Shown here piece after piece: positions 1 to 6,103 of a stretch of DNA of 8,688 nucleotides. Source of the stretch: Selenomonas sp. (GTDB lineage: Bacteria; Bacillota; Negativicutes; Selenomonadales; Selenomonadaceae); contig DOYB01000042.1 in assembly GCA_003518745.1 (NCBI GenBank), forward strand, positions 1-8,688, read 5' to 3'. The notes under the pieces were generated by a model. That model did no database searches and had not been told where the DNA came from. It was given only the letters and a program-made list of their open reading frames with translations. Every line of letters begins with the position of its first letter. Positions within the stretch are counted from its first letter, which is position 1. Position numbers and translations under genes: made by a program.

Positions 1-60
1 GTATACAACAAATCGAAAATATGTCCATTTAATTATTTTATGATGTACTAGGCTATATGA

Positions 61-867
61 TTATGCTGATTTTTCTTGTGCTAACTCTTTTACTTGAGCT
101 AATGTCAATCCAACACATTCCGCTATCTCTTCATGCGTAAGTTTTCCATTTGCGAGCATACGAAGTGCTGTTTCCTTTGCATGCTTTAGCACAGCCTCAT
201 TTCTCATATCTTCCATAGCCTTGCACATGATCGACACCCCCTCCTCAGTCTGCTTGAAATATCTCACTCTATCAGCCAAAATCTTATAGTGCATATCATC
301 AGGATTCGTGCAGTAGAAATCATGCATCAAGAGCCCCAAAGGCGTTTCATCCTGTATCTGACCATTGACATAGATGATATGCAATTTGTCATCAAACGCC
401 ATAGGCCCATCCGGTGTAATACAATACCGCTCAAAAATATAAATCGGCAATCCCTTATGGAAAACATCCTTCTCCGTGATGAACACCACGAAGTTTTCCG
501 GCAAATCCTCACAGTCCTCGCCAGACAGGATGGAGTTTGCATCCAATATGCTACCGTTGTATCTGGCCCGCTTCGCACCGGCCCCTCGACTATCCCGCTG
601 TATCTCTACGTTAGCCTTGCCTCCGGCCTCATCCTCCGCCAGTATATCAAGCCGGATGCTCCTACCCTGCAGGTTCTTGATCGTGGCCTGTGTCGTAACA
701 CGATGCACTGTCAGCTTGACCGGCAGGATGATGTCAAGCATCAGTTTCGTTGCATCCACGTTATTCTCGAAGCATTTCGTGAGGAAATCATCATCCATCA
801 AGCGGAAGTTCCTGATGCGCTCCAAGTCTTCCTGACGCTGCCTGTCTCGCTCGTCTATTTCAGACAT
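61..867 (-). CDS. Rpn-family PD-(D/E)XK nuclease / putative transposase (PDDEXK_2)
   Basis: This 268-residue protein matches the Rpn/YhgA-like PDDEXK_2 family, DNA endonucleases of the recombination-promoting nuclease group that are often annotated as transposases. The N-terminal MDDDF motif (24-28) starts the family core. The probable catalytic residues are D74 (in RLDILAED) and E88/Q90 (in NVEIQR), the D...ExQ form of the PD-(D/E)XK signature. An RYNGSILDANS segment (102-112) follows, as is usual in this family. The C-terminus (about 237-266, GKLTHEEIAECVGLTLAQVKELA) reads like a small helix-turn-helix and is typical of full-length members. The gene therefore looks intact. AGGAGG at 879-884 lies 11 nt before the ATG, a long spacing. 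A clear promoter precedes it. In E. coli, Rpn proteins raise recA-independent recombination and cut DNA; activity here is inferred. No partner gene lies on either side. Family call is firm, biological role uncertain. Confidence 0.9.
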   Translation of the reverse strand: MSEIDERDRQRQEDLERIRNFRLMDDDFLTKCFENNVDATKLMLDIILPVKLTVHRVTTQATIKNLQGRSIRLDILAEDEAGGKANVEIQRDSRGAGAKRARYNGSILDANSILSGEDCEDLPENFVVFITEKDVFHKGLPIYIFERYCITPDGPMAFDDKLHIIYVNGQIQDETPLGLLMHDFYCTNPDDMHYKILADRVRYFKQTEEGVSIMCKAMEDMRNEAVLKHAKETALRMLANGKLTHEEIAECVGLTLAQVKELAQEKSA

Positions 868-893
868 ACTCCATCTAGCCTCCTCTTGGCTCT

Positions 894-922
894 ATCATAC
901 CCAAAAACGCTATATTTTTCAA
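894..922 (-). promoter_or_regulatory. Sigma-A-type promoter of the Rpn nuclease gene
   Basis: Read on the minus strand, TTGAAA (917-922) is followed after exactly 17 bp by TATGAT (894-899). These match the vegetative -35 and -10 hexamers at 5/6 each with ideal spacing. The -10 box lies 26 bp upstream of the ATG, so the leader would be about 20 nt and would contain the AGGAGG at 879-884. The promoter is called by eye and not scored. Confidence 0.7.
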
Positions 923-969
923 GGGGAATGTGGCCGCATTGACAGCCAGTGAATGCGGCCACTCTCCCT
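923..969. repeat. Perfect 11-bp inverted repeat directly upstream of the Rpn promoter
   Basis: GTGGCCGCATT (930-940) and AATGCGGCCAC (952-962) are exact reverse complements around an 11-nt centre. After a 2x2 mismatch, AGGGG-side bases 923-927 pair again with 965-969, with one G-T wobble. Neither strand has a T-run after the arm, so it does not look like an intrinsic terminator. It abuts the -35 box of the nuclease gene, where an activator or repressor site would sit. It could also be the end of a lost mobile element. Confidence 0.6.
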
Positions 970-1026
970 GTCACATAGCCATGGAAGCAGACTTCCCATT
1001 CTCCTTGGGACGGGATTGGTGCTATG

Positions 1027-1288
1027 TCAAGATTTAAAGCAAATTAAAATGAGAATTTTTCTGTGAAAAACAAACATTTGTTCCCTAAGCTGCATTTATT
1101 CCATTATCTAACATCTTCTGATATAGCTTCTCAAATTGAGCCGGTGACATATAGTCGCAGTGGCTGTGTATGCGTATGGTGTTATAGAACGATTCGATAT
1201 ACTCAAATACGAGACGGCGCGCATGCTCGTAATCCTTGATTTTAAACCGGTTAAGCCATTCACGCTTAATGAGCGAGTGGAACGGCTT
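1027..1288 (-). mobile_element. Remnant of an IS3-family insertion sequence (3' end only)
   Basis: Only the downstream end of the element remains: the last 67 codons of the transposase plus an AT-rich stretch that may run to the original right end. The sequence beginning TGTCAAG at about 1026 has the TG start expected of an IS3-family terminus, but no opposite end is present in the window to compare, so this outer limit is a guess. The inner limit near 1283-1288 is where similarity to the transposase stops. A short palindrome, AACAAA-CA-TTTGTT (1069-1082), sits just after the transposase stop codon. The remnant cannot move by itself. Confidence 0.65.
1085..1288 (-). pseudogene. IS3-family transposase (OrfB, rve integrase core), C-terminal fragment
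   Basis: Reading the minus strand in one frame to a TAG at 1085-1087 gives 67 residues including FHSLIKREWLNRFKI, YEHARRLVFEYIESFYNT and RIHSHCDYMSPAQFEKLY. This is the typical end of IS3/IS150-type transposases: the last catalytic Glu region (usually ESFHxLIKREWL), then the YN..R.H....SP motif. Here the expected E-S before FH reads K-P, and upstream codons no longer resemble a transposase: the Y-D-N-A segment, the two catalytic Asp and the OrfA helix-turn-helix are all absent. Nothing in it can be an active enzyme. The retained reading frame suggests the deletion is not very old. Confidence 0.85.
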
Positions 1289-1435
1289 TAGTATGGATAT
1301 GGAGCTGTGGCAAATGTTTTACCGAAGCTTCAAAAAATCCCTTGAATAGAGAGGCTAGCCGGTGATATCCTATAAGACGTAGTACATCTGAATATTGAGC
1401 GGAATGGGCGGCGTTATGATATTTGTTTCGGATAA
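1289..1435. other. Gene-free stretch before the HAD phosphatase
   Basis: No gene is supported here. A short plus-strand frame (1293-1349, beginning MDMELWQMFYRSF and ending TAG) has no visible ribosome-binding site. It could be the tail of a host gene cut by the insertion sequence, but I do not recognise it. A weak promoter for the HAD gene may lie at 1395-1422 (TTGAGC, 16 bp, TGATAT), with a better -10-like TATGAT at 1415-1420 lacking a partner at normal spacing. Confidence 0.4.
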
Positions 1436-1453
1436 GTGAAAGGACGTGCAGTG

Positions 1454-2266
1454 ATGTATAGATTGATTTGCTGCGATTTGGATGAGACACTGCTGACATC
1501 TACGGATAAGTCTGTATCTCCAAGAAATCGCGAGGCTGTTCAAAGGGCAAGGGCGAAGGGTGTTAAGTTCGTACCGTCCACCGGGCGGGGATTTAGTTCC
1601 ATCGGGAAAACTCTTAGGGAACTGTCTTTGGACGGAGCTGCTGATGAATATGTGATTTCCCTCAATGGTGGCGCGATTACGGAGATTGGCGGGGAAAAGC
1701 TGCTTTACTTTGAGGCCCTGCCCCGCAAACTGGCGGAGGAGCTTTTTGCCAGGGGCGTGGGATATGGGATCGGCATGCAGGTGCATACCAAGGACGAGAC
1801 ACTGTTCTATAACTTGACGGAGAAGGAAAGGGCCTTCCATTCGGGACGTTTGGAGATGAAGGAATTCTTCACTCCCAACCTGGATTTCCTGAAGGGGCAG
1901 GACATCGCGAAGATTGTATTTGCTGACCCCGATATTCCCCATTTGCAGGAAATAGAGAAGGAGCTTCGCCCTATCCTTGGGGATGTGAACGTCACCTATT
2001 CCAGCAACCGATTCCTGGAGTTCAATCATAAGGGAGTGTCCAAGGGGCAGGGGCTTTTGAGGCTGGCGGAGCATTTGGGCATACCCTGTGATGAGACCAT
2101 AGCCATAGGTGATAATTACAACGACGTATCCATGATACAGACAGCAGGCTTGGGGGTCTGTGTGCAGAATGCCTCGGATGAGATAAAGGTTCTCAGCGAT
2201 TACGTTACGAAAGCCACACATGACGAGGATGCTATCGCCGAGGTCATTGAGAAATTCGTCCTGTGA
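1454..2266 (+). CDS. Cof-type HAD-superfamily phosphatase (type IIB cap)
   Basis: A 270-residue cytosolic hydrolase with every HAD motif: DLDET (residues 8-12; nucleophile D8 and acid/base D10), STGR (42-45, motif II Thr43), the motif III lysine in GVSKGQGL (K197), and GDNYND (219-224, metal-binding D220 and D224). The roughly 110 residues between motifs II and III fit the C2B cap of the Cof/YidA group, and the length is standard. These enzymes dephosphorylate sugar phosphates, nucleotides, PLP or flavin nucleotides; the substrate cannot be read from sequence. The frame opens at a GTG (1436), but ATG at 1454 is preferred: AAAGGA (1439-1444) lies 9 nt upstream and the protein then starts directly at the first beta strand (MYRLICCDLD). 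The gene stands alone on its strand and ends at a strong terminator. Confidence 0.93.
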   Translation: MYRLICCDLDETLLTSTDKSVSPRNREAVQRARAKGVKFVPSTGRGFSSIGKTLRELSLDGAADEYVISLNGGAITEIGGEKLLYFEALPRKLAEELFARGVGYGIGMQVHTKDETLFYNLTEKERAFHSGRLEMKEFFTPNLDFLKGQDIAKIVFADPDIPHLQEIEKELRPILGDVNVTYSSNRFLEFNHKGVSKGQGLLRLAEHLGIPCDETIAIGDNYNDVSMIQTAGLGVCVQNASDEIKVLSDYVTKATHDEDAIAEVIEKFVL

Positions 2267-2332
2267 AGTCAAATCAATGGCCGATTATGCGCTAAATTCA
2301 TAATTTGATGCGGATTTGTTGGTCCGATAAAG

Positions 2333-2388
2333 AAAAATCCATCGGTTTCTAACTCTCTGTGGGAGTATACAAAACCGATGGATTTTTT
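2333..2388. terminator. Bidirectional Rho-independent terminator (HAD phosphatase / FIST-GGDEF)
   Basis: AAAAATCCATCGGTTT (2333-2348) and its exact complement (2372-2387) form a 16-bp stem. The loop holds a second small hairpin (2352-2357 with 2361-2366, one G-T pair, three-base tip). On the plus strand the stem ends in six T followed by GTTTTCT; on the minus strand it ends in TTTTTCTTTAT. It therefore serves both convergent genes, 67 bp after the HAD stop and 18 bp after the GGDEF stop. Confidence 0.92.
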
Positions 2389-2405
2389 GTTTTCTCTACG
2401 TGAGC

Positions 2406-4220
2406 TTATTCTATTTGCGGGTTTTCACGAACCACGACCACCTGGTTCCTGCCGCCTTCTTTGGCACGGTAAAGGGCCTCGTCGGCACGGATGAATAGCT
2501 GCTTTTCGTCCTCAGCTCCGTCGGTGGCGGTGACGCCAAGACTCAGGGTTCTGTGTCCTGCCTGATGGAATTCATGGGACTCTACAGTCGTCCTTATTTT
2601 TTCGGCGAGCTGCATTGCCTCAGCCAGACCGGTATTGGGCAGAAGTACCAGGAACTCCTCTCCGCCCCAACGTCCCGCAGCATGGCCTCTGCCTTCATCC
2701 AGACAGGAGCGGATGAGGTCGGCAGTGTCCTTCAGAACGATATCGCCCACGGCATGACCATAGGTATCGTTGACCTTTTTGAAAAAATCAATATCAAGCA
2801 TGAGGATGGATAATACGCTTCGCTCATCCCGGGCATCCTCCAGCGCCTGATGAATGCGCTGCTCGATTTCCCGGCGATTGAAGAGCTGAGTCAGCCCATC
2901 TGTCATGGCCATATAGGAAAGCTTGGCATTTGCCAGATTCAAATCACGATTCAGTTCCACAAGCTGCCGGTTGGCTTCCTCCAGCTCCATGGTGGTCATC
3001 TGGATGAAGGTTCCCATGCGCTTCATGATAGAGGAATCCGTGAAGAACTTTAGCTCCTCCATGCGCTTTCTGGCAGGAGGCATTTCCACCTCCGGCCCTT
3101 CCCTCATGCCCACCGCTACCAATGAGCACTGGTGGTTGACAATCAATCCGTCCTCCGTGCTTTTGAGCTCTCCTTCACAGAAGAATCCGCAGGTGGGAGC
3201 CAGTCTCTGGAAGGGGAACAGCTCCTGGTCAATGCCCATCTGCCAGAACATCTTTCGAGCCGCGCAGTCAAAGAGGAAAATCGCCTGTGGGGCAAACTGC
3301 CGCAGGCTTTCCTGCTTTTCGGAGACCTCGTTGTAGATTTCGCTCAGATTCCCATAGGAGAGCCGCAGCGTGCTTCCTTCAGGAATATCCGCAGACAAGC
3401 GCAGAGCGCCATCATCGTCGCAGCCGTGGGGCACCCGCAAAACCTCAACACCCCTGTCCTTGGTGATGATGGGAAATCCAAGTGTGAGCGTCAGGAAATT
3501 CTCCATCTTGGGGATCTTGAGATAGTGCTTGTAGACATCGTAGGCAGGTTTGTCGTTTATTTCCTGTACTGATCTATCATGCGCCTTGGTGGCTTTCATT
3601 TCCAATCCCATGGGCTTCCATCCGAACACCTGCTCCAAATGGATATGGAAATCTTCACCAAGGTATAAAACGGCGATGACACCGGAGAGGATTATTTCCC
3701 GCCCCGCGAGTATGAAGGCCGTGCTGTTCTCCTTGGTGACTCCCATGACCACCGAGCCAAAAACAGGCAGTGTCTTGTTTTCATAACGGATGTGCTCCAG
3801 CAGGGTCTGGAAGTTAAAATTCAGCACACTGGCATACATCTCCAATGCCTTTGCGTCAGGGTGGGAATCTATATCCGCAGAAAGTAAATCGGCACAGGAG
3901 GCCTCGGCCCCTTGTTCTGTATGATAAGTCAGAAGCTCGATTGTCGTGCTTTCAAAGACCGAGACTACGATTAGGTAATTTGTGGGGGCCAGATTGCCCT
4001 CATAGACCTCACCGCTGGATACTGTGCCCATAACCTTGATATTTGGCAGCTCATCCAAAAGTACGTTTCCTACCGTACGGGCATGCTCCGAATCCCAGTC
4101 CCCTAGAAAAACATGGGCCAGGACATCGGAATGCTTCTCTGTTTCCAGATATTCACGGACAGGCTTTAATTTTTCTTTTATTTCCGTCAGGTCATTCACC
4201 ATCAGGAGAAATTGCCGCAC
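2406..4220 (-). CDS. FIST-domain sensor diguanylate cyclase (FIST_N-FIST_C-GGDEF)
   Basis: A soluble three-part protein of 604 residues from the GTG at 4220 (609 from the ATG at 4235, used for numbering). FIST_N spans about 35-225 (GTVSSGEVYEG at 70-80) and FIST_C about 230-375 (RVPHGCDDDG at 267-276, then QAIFLFDCAARKMF). FIST domains are predicted small-ligand, possibly amino-acid, sensors. A charged helical linker (about 412-440) leads to a GGDEF domain (440-605) with DIDFFKKVNDTYGH (481-494) and active-site GGEEF (524-528), so c-di-GMP synthesis is expected. The inhibitory RxxD five residues before the active site is replaced by GRGH (515-518). No transmembrane helix or signal peptide is seen, so it senses a cytosolic ligand. 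The GTG start is preferred because GGAGGTGAT lies 7 nt upstream; the ATG lacks a good site. It is divergent from the HD nucleotidase gene. Confidence 0.92.
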   Translation of the reverse strand: MRQFLLMVNDLTEIKEKLKPVREYLETEKHSDVLAHVFLGDWDSEHARTVGNVLLDELPNIKVMGTVSSGEVYEGNLAPTNYLIVVSVFESTTIELLTYHTEQGAEASCADLLSADIDSHPDAKALEMYASVLNFNFQTLLEHIRYENKTLPVFGSVVMGVTKENSTAFILAGREIILSGVIAVLYLGEDFHIHLEQVFGWKPMGLEMKATKAHDRSVQEINDKPAYDVYKHYLKIPKMENFLTLTLGFPIITKDRGVEVLRVPHGCDDDGALRLSADIPEGSTLRLSYGNLSEIYNEVSEKQESLRQFAPQAIFLFDCAARKMFWQMGIDQELFPFQRLAPTCGFFCEGELKSTEDGLIVNHQCSLVAVGMREGPEVEMPPARKRMEELKFFTDSSIMKRMGTFIQMTTMELEEANRQLVELNRDLNLANAKLSYMAMTDGLTQLFNRREIEQRIHQALEDARDERSVLSILMLDIDFFKKVNDTYGHAVGDIVLKDTADLIRSCLDEGRGHAAGRWGGEEFLVLLPNTGLAEAMQLAEKIRTTVESHEFHQAGHRTLSLGVTATDGAEDEKQLFIRADEALYRAKEGGRNQVVVVRENPQIE

Positions 4221-4232
4221 AGAATCACCTCC
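4221..4232 (-). promoter_or_regulatory. Strong Shine-Dalgarno that favours a GTG start for the FIST-GGDEF gene
   Basis: On the minus strand GGAGGTGAT (4224-4232) is nearly a full complement of the 16S rRNA tail and lies 7 nt before GTG at 4218-4220. The same bases would encode residues 2-4 if the upstream ATG (4233-4235) were used, while the bases before that ATG (ATTCCTTTT) hold no such site. Codon 6 is therefore the likely start. Confidence 0.7.
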
Positions 4233-4252
4233 CATAAAAGGAATCTCTCACC

Positions 4253-4258
4253 ATTATA
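4253..4258 (-). promoter_or_regulatory. -10 box of the FIST-GGDEF promoter
   Basis: A perfect TATAAT on the minus strand lies 32 bp upstream of the proposed GTG. At 17-bp spacing the -35 position reads TGGCGA (4276-4281), a weak match, so the promoter may need an activator or be modest in strength. Confidence 0.55.
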
Positions 4259-4302
4259 ACTCTAATCGGAATATTTCGCCACAGGAAAATTCTCATTATT
4301 TT

Positions 4303-4311
4303 TGGTATAAT
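4303..4311 (+). promoter_or_regulatory. Extended -10 promoter of the HD nucleotidase gene
   Basis: TGGTATAAT on the plus strand is a perfect -10 with the upstream TG of the extended class, which fits the absence of a recognisable -35 box. It lies 45 bp before the ATG at 4357. This -10 is about 45 bp from the opposing -10 of the FIST-GGDEF gene, so the two polymerases would contact overlapping DNA. Confidence 0.65.
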
Positions 4312-4356
4312 GACCATACTGATGAAATCAATTGGATAATACGAAGGAGATTGTTT

Positions 4357-4998
4357 ATGGCCGGTAAGACTATTCAAAACAATTCCACGGAGGGCTTGGC
4401 GAATTTCCTTTCATATGCCAGAAAGCTTGCCAATATCTCACGGTGGAATGTGGAATTCCTGTACAAGAAGGCCTCCGTTGCGGAGCATTCCTTTTTCGTT
4501 GCCCAGATTGCCCAGCTGATAGGCATTATCGAGGAGAAGAATGGAGCAGTCATAGACTGGAAGCGCCTATACAGGAAGGCTATCAATCATGATATAAAGG
4601 AGAGTGTAACAGGGGATATTCCTCATCACACTAAGCATCGCAAGGAAGAGGTCAACAAGGCCCTTGCCATGATTGAGACAGAGCTTGTGAGGGAATATAT
4701 CCTGTCGGAGATACCGGACGAGGATTATAGGAAACGTATAGAGGAGATTATCAACGAGGATAAGGATGACACTCTGGAGGGGAAGATTCTCACCGCGGCC
4801 GATATGATTGATGCCATGCTGGAGTGCGCGCAGGAGGTGAAGCTGGGAAATACGAATCCCTTCCTGGGGAAGTATCGTTATTGGGAAAAACGCCTGCAGA
4901 AAATCGACCTTGCCGCTGTGCCATTGTTTCTGGAGCATATTCTTCCCGAGTTCGACAAGGAGATAGTCTATGACCATGATGAAGGTAAAGACCTCTGA
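4357..4998 (+). CDS. YfbR-like HD-domain 5'-nucleotidase
   Basis: A 213-residue cytosolic HD hydrolase closely following the E. coli YfbR pattern: R29-W30 (ISRWN), H44 (VAEHS), H78-D79 in NHDIKESVTGDIP with E82 and D87 at the same spacing as the YfbR catalytic pair, and a last metal-ligand Asp at about 149 (TAADMID). YfbR removes phosphate from deoxynucleoside 5'-monophosphates using a divalent metal, so a role in nucleotide-pool turnover is likely; substrate range is inferred. The C-terminus adds a short acidic tail. GAAGGAGA (4343-4350) lies 6 nt before the ATG. The same frame is open upstream to 4024, but that part runs through the promoter region and the FIST-GGDEF gene on the other strand and is not considered coding. 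The EamA transporter follows 43 bp downstream. Confidence 0.88.
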   Translation: MAGKTIQNNSTEGLANFLSYARKLANISRWNVEFLYKKASVAEHSFFVAQIAQLIGIIEEKNGAVIDWKRLYRKAINHDIKESVTGDIPHHTKHRKEEVNKALAMIETELVREYILSEIPDEDYRKRIEEIINEDKDDTLEGKILTAADMIDAMLECAQEVKLGNTNPFLGKYRYWEKRLQKIDLAAVPLFLEHILPEFDKEIVYDHDEGKDL

Positions 4999-5025
4999 AC
5001 CGCGTTAGTAAGGTTTTTGCTTTTT
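4987..5025 (+). terminator. Weak hairpin with T-runs between HD nucleotidase and EamA genes
   Basis: AAAGACCT (4987-4994) can pair with AGGTTTTT (5011-5018), including one G-T pair, around a loop with a second small stem (AAC 4998-5000 with GTT 5004-5006). It is followed by GCTTTTT. The left arm lies in the last codons of the HD gene. It may end part of the transcripts and so lower expression of the transporter relative to the nucleotidase. The stem is short, so this is tentative. Confidence 0.35.
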
Positions 5026-5041
5026 GGAAATAGGGGGAGAA

Positions 5042-5977
5042 ATGGATAATAGAAAGGTACTCGCCTTTTTGATGGTCTTTGTGGCGGCGGTTTCCTGGGC
5101 AGGAAGCGGGATGGCAGCGCAGGAATTCTTTCGTATAACCGATTGTGATGCCATGCGGCTAACGAATATACGAATGATACTGGCCGGGCTGCTCCTGATG
5201 CCCCTGGCTTGGATGAAGGGCGGACTTCAGCGCAGCTGGAAGGTATTGAAGGAGCGCCCCGGACTTTGGATGGATATTGGGATATACGCGGTGGGCGGCA
5301 TTCTTTTGATGCAATATACATATTTTCAGGGAATCTCGATAGGGAATGCGGCGGCAACCACCGTTATATGCTACACCTGTCCCGCCATGGTCATATGCTA
5401 TGATTCAGTTCATCAACGGAGATGGCCGAGGCCGGCAGAAATAATGTCGGTACTTCTGGCAATAGGCGGTATTTTCCTCATGGTTACGGGAGGAGATTTG
5501 GACAGCCTCTCGGTGCCTCTGGCGTGTGTGGCATGGAGTCTTGTATCTGCGGTATTCTTTTCCTTTTCTGCCATTTATCCCAAGCATTTGCTGCTTGAGC
5601 TGGATCAGGTATTCCTCCTTTCGGTTGGAATGCTGTTCGGAGGGATATGCTCCTTCCTGCTGGTGCCGGAGATAGATTGGAGCATCTTCTTCCGGCCGGA
5701 GGTTTTCGGCCTTGTTGCCTATATAATCCTTGGAGGTACGGCGTTGGCATTCCTGCTGTTCAATGCCGGACTCTTTTACCTGACCCCGGAGGAGGCTACT
5801 GTTACTGGCGCAGCGGAGCCTGCCGCCGCGGTTATACTGTCCTCCGTAATCTTCGGCACAGTCTTCGGATATGTGGAGCTCTTGGGAATCGCTATGGTTC
5901 TGGGGGCGATACTTCTGCCGCTGGTTGAAAGCAGGAAGGACAGAACCGCAAGTCGAAAAAAGCATGCAGTAGGGTAA
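5042..5977 (+). CDS. EamA-family (DMT superfamily) transporter
   Basis: A 311-residue inner-membrane protein with about ten hydrophobic helices (roughly 6-28, 43-58, 77-96, 104-120, 135-151, 159-178, 188-206, 220-243, 257-273, 277-295) forming two EamA repeats of five. Repeat signatures are visible near the fourth helix (GNAAATTVICYTCPAMV, 101-117) and near its counterpart (TPEEATVTGAAEPAAAV, 248-264). Family members usually export amino acids, nucleosides or other metabolites with proton coupling; the substrate cannot be assigned. The C-terminus is a basic cytosolic tail (SRKDRTASRKK). ATG at 5042 is preferred over an in-frame TTG at 5024 because AGGGGGAGA ends just 1 nt before it and the GGGGGA core is properly spaced. 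Its position 43 bp after the nucleotidase suggests they may be co-transcribed. It ends at a strong hairpin. Confidence 0.92.
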   Translation: MDNRKVLAFLMVFVAAVSWAGSGMAAQEFFRITDCDAMRLTNIRMILAGLLLMPLAWMKGGLQRSWKVLKERPGLWMDIGIYAVGGILLMQYTYFQGISIGNAAATTVICYTCPAMVICYDSVHQRRWPRPAEIMSVLLAIGGIFLMVTGGDLDSLSVPLACVAWSLVSAVFFSFSAIYPKHLLLELDQVFLLSVGMLFGGICSFLLVPEIDWSIFFRPEVFGLVAYIILGGTALAFLLFNAGLFYLTPEEATVTGAAEPAAAVILSSVIFGTVFGYVELLGIAMVLGAILLPLVESRKDRTASRKKHAVG

Positions 5978-5997
5978 CTGAAAAGTTTCCTTAACCG

Positions 5998-6054
5998 AAG
6001 CTCCCCCTGCGGAAGACAGCGTAATTCAACTGCCTTTCGCAGGGGGAGCTTTAT
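5998..6054. terminator. Long hairpin terminator between convergent EamA and GGDEF genes
   Basis: AAGCTCCCCCTGCG (5998-6011) pairs perfectly with 6038-6051. The stem continues inward through 6012-6019 with 6030-6037, with one G-T pair and one A-C mismatch, leaving a 10-nt loop (22 positions in all). On the plus strand it is followed by TTATTCT; the minus-strand side has a poor T-run. It lies 20 bp after the transporter stop. Expected to stop plus-strand transcription, and to hinder read-through from the opposite gene less efficiently. Confidence 0.8.
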
Positions 6055-6103
6055 TCTGCGGAAGTTCCTGTGGAAATGGAGGGAACGATATGGGGCTTGA
6101 ATG

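Noticed and set aside
289..942. A 217-codon plus-strand frame opposite the Rpn nuclease.
   Set aside because: It is the complement of a recognised protein gene, has no domain sense, and runs over the nuclease promoter and start.
923..969. The inverted repeat as a Rho-independent terminator.
   Set aside because: Neither strand shows a T-run after the stem, and no gene ends close upstream in either direction.
1370..2272. A 300-codon minus-strand frame opposite the HAD phosphatase.
   Set aside because: The plus strand carries all four HAD motifs; the opposite frame shows no recognisable motifs and would run through the plus-strand start region.
4024..4356. A 111-codon N-terminal extension of the HD nucleotidase (open in frame).
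   Set aside because: It crosses the divergent promoters and the antisense FIST-GGDEF start, has no family similarity, and a good GAAGGAGA site precedes ATG 4357.
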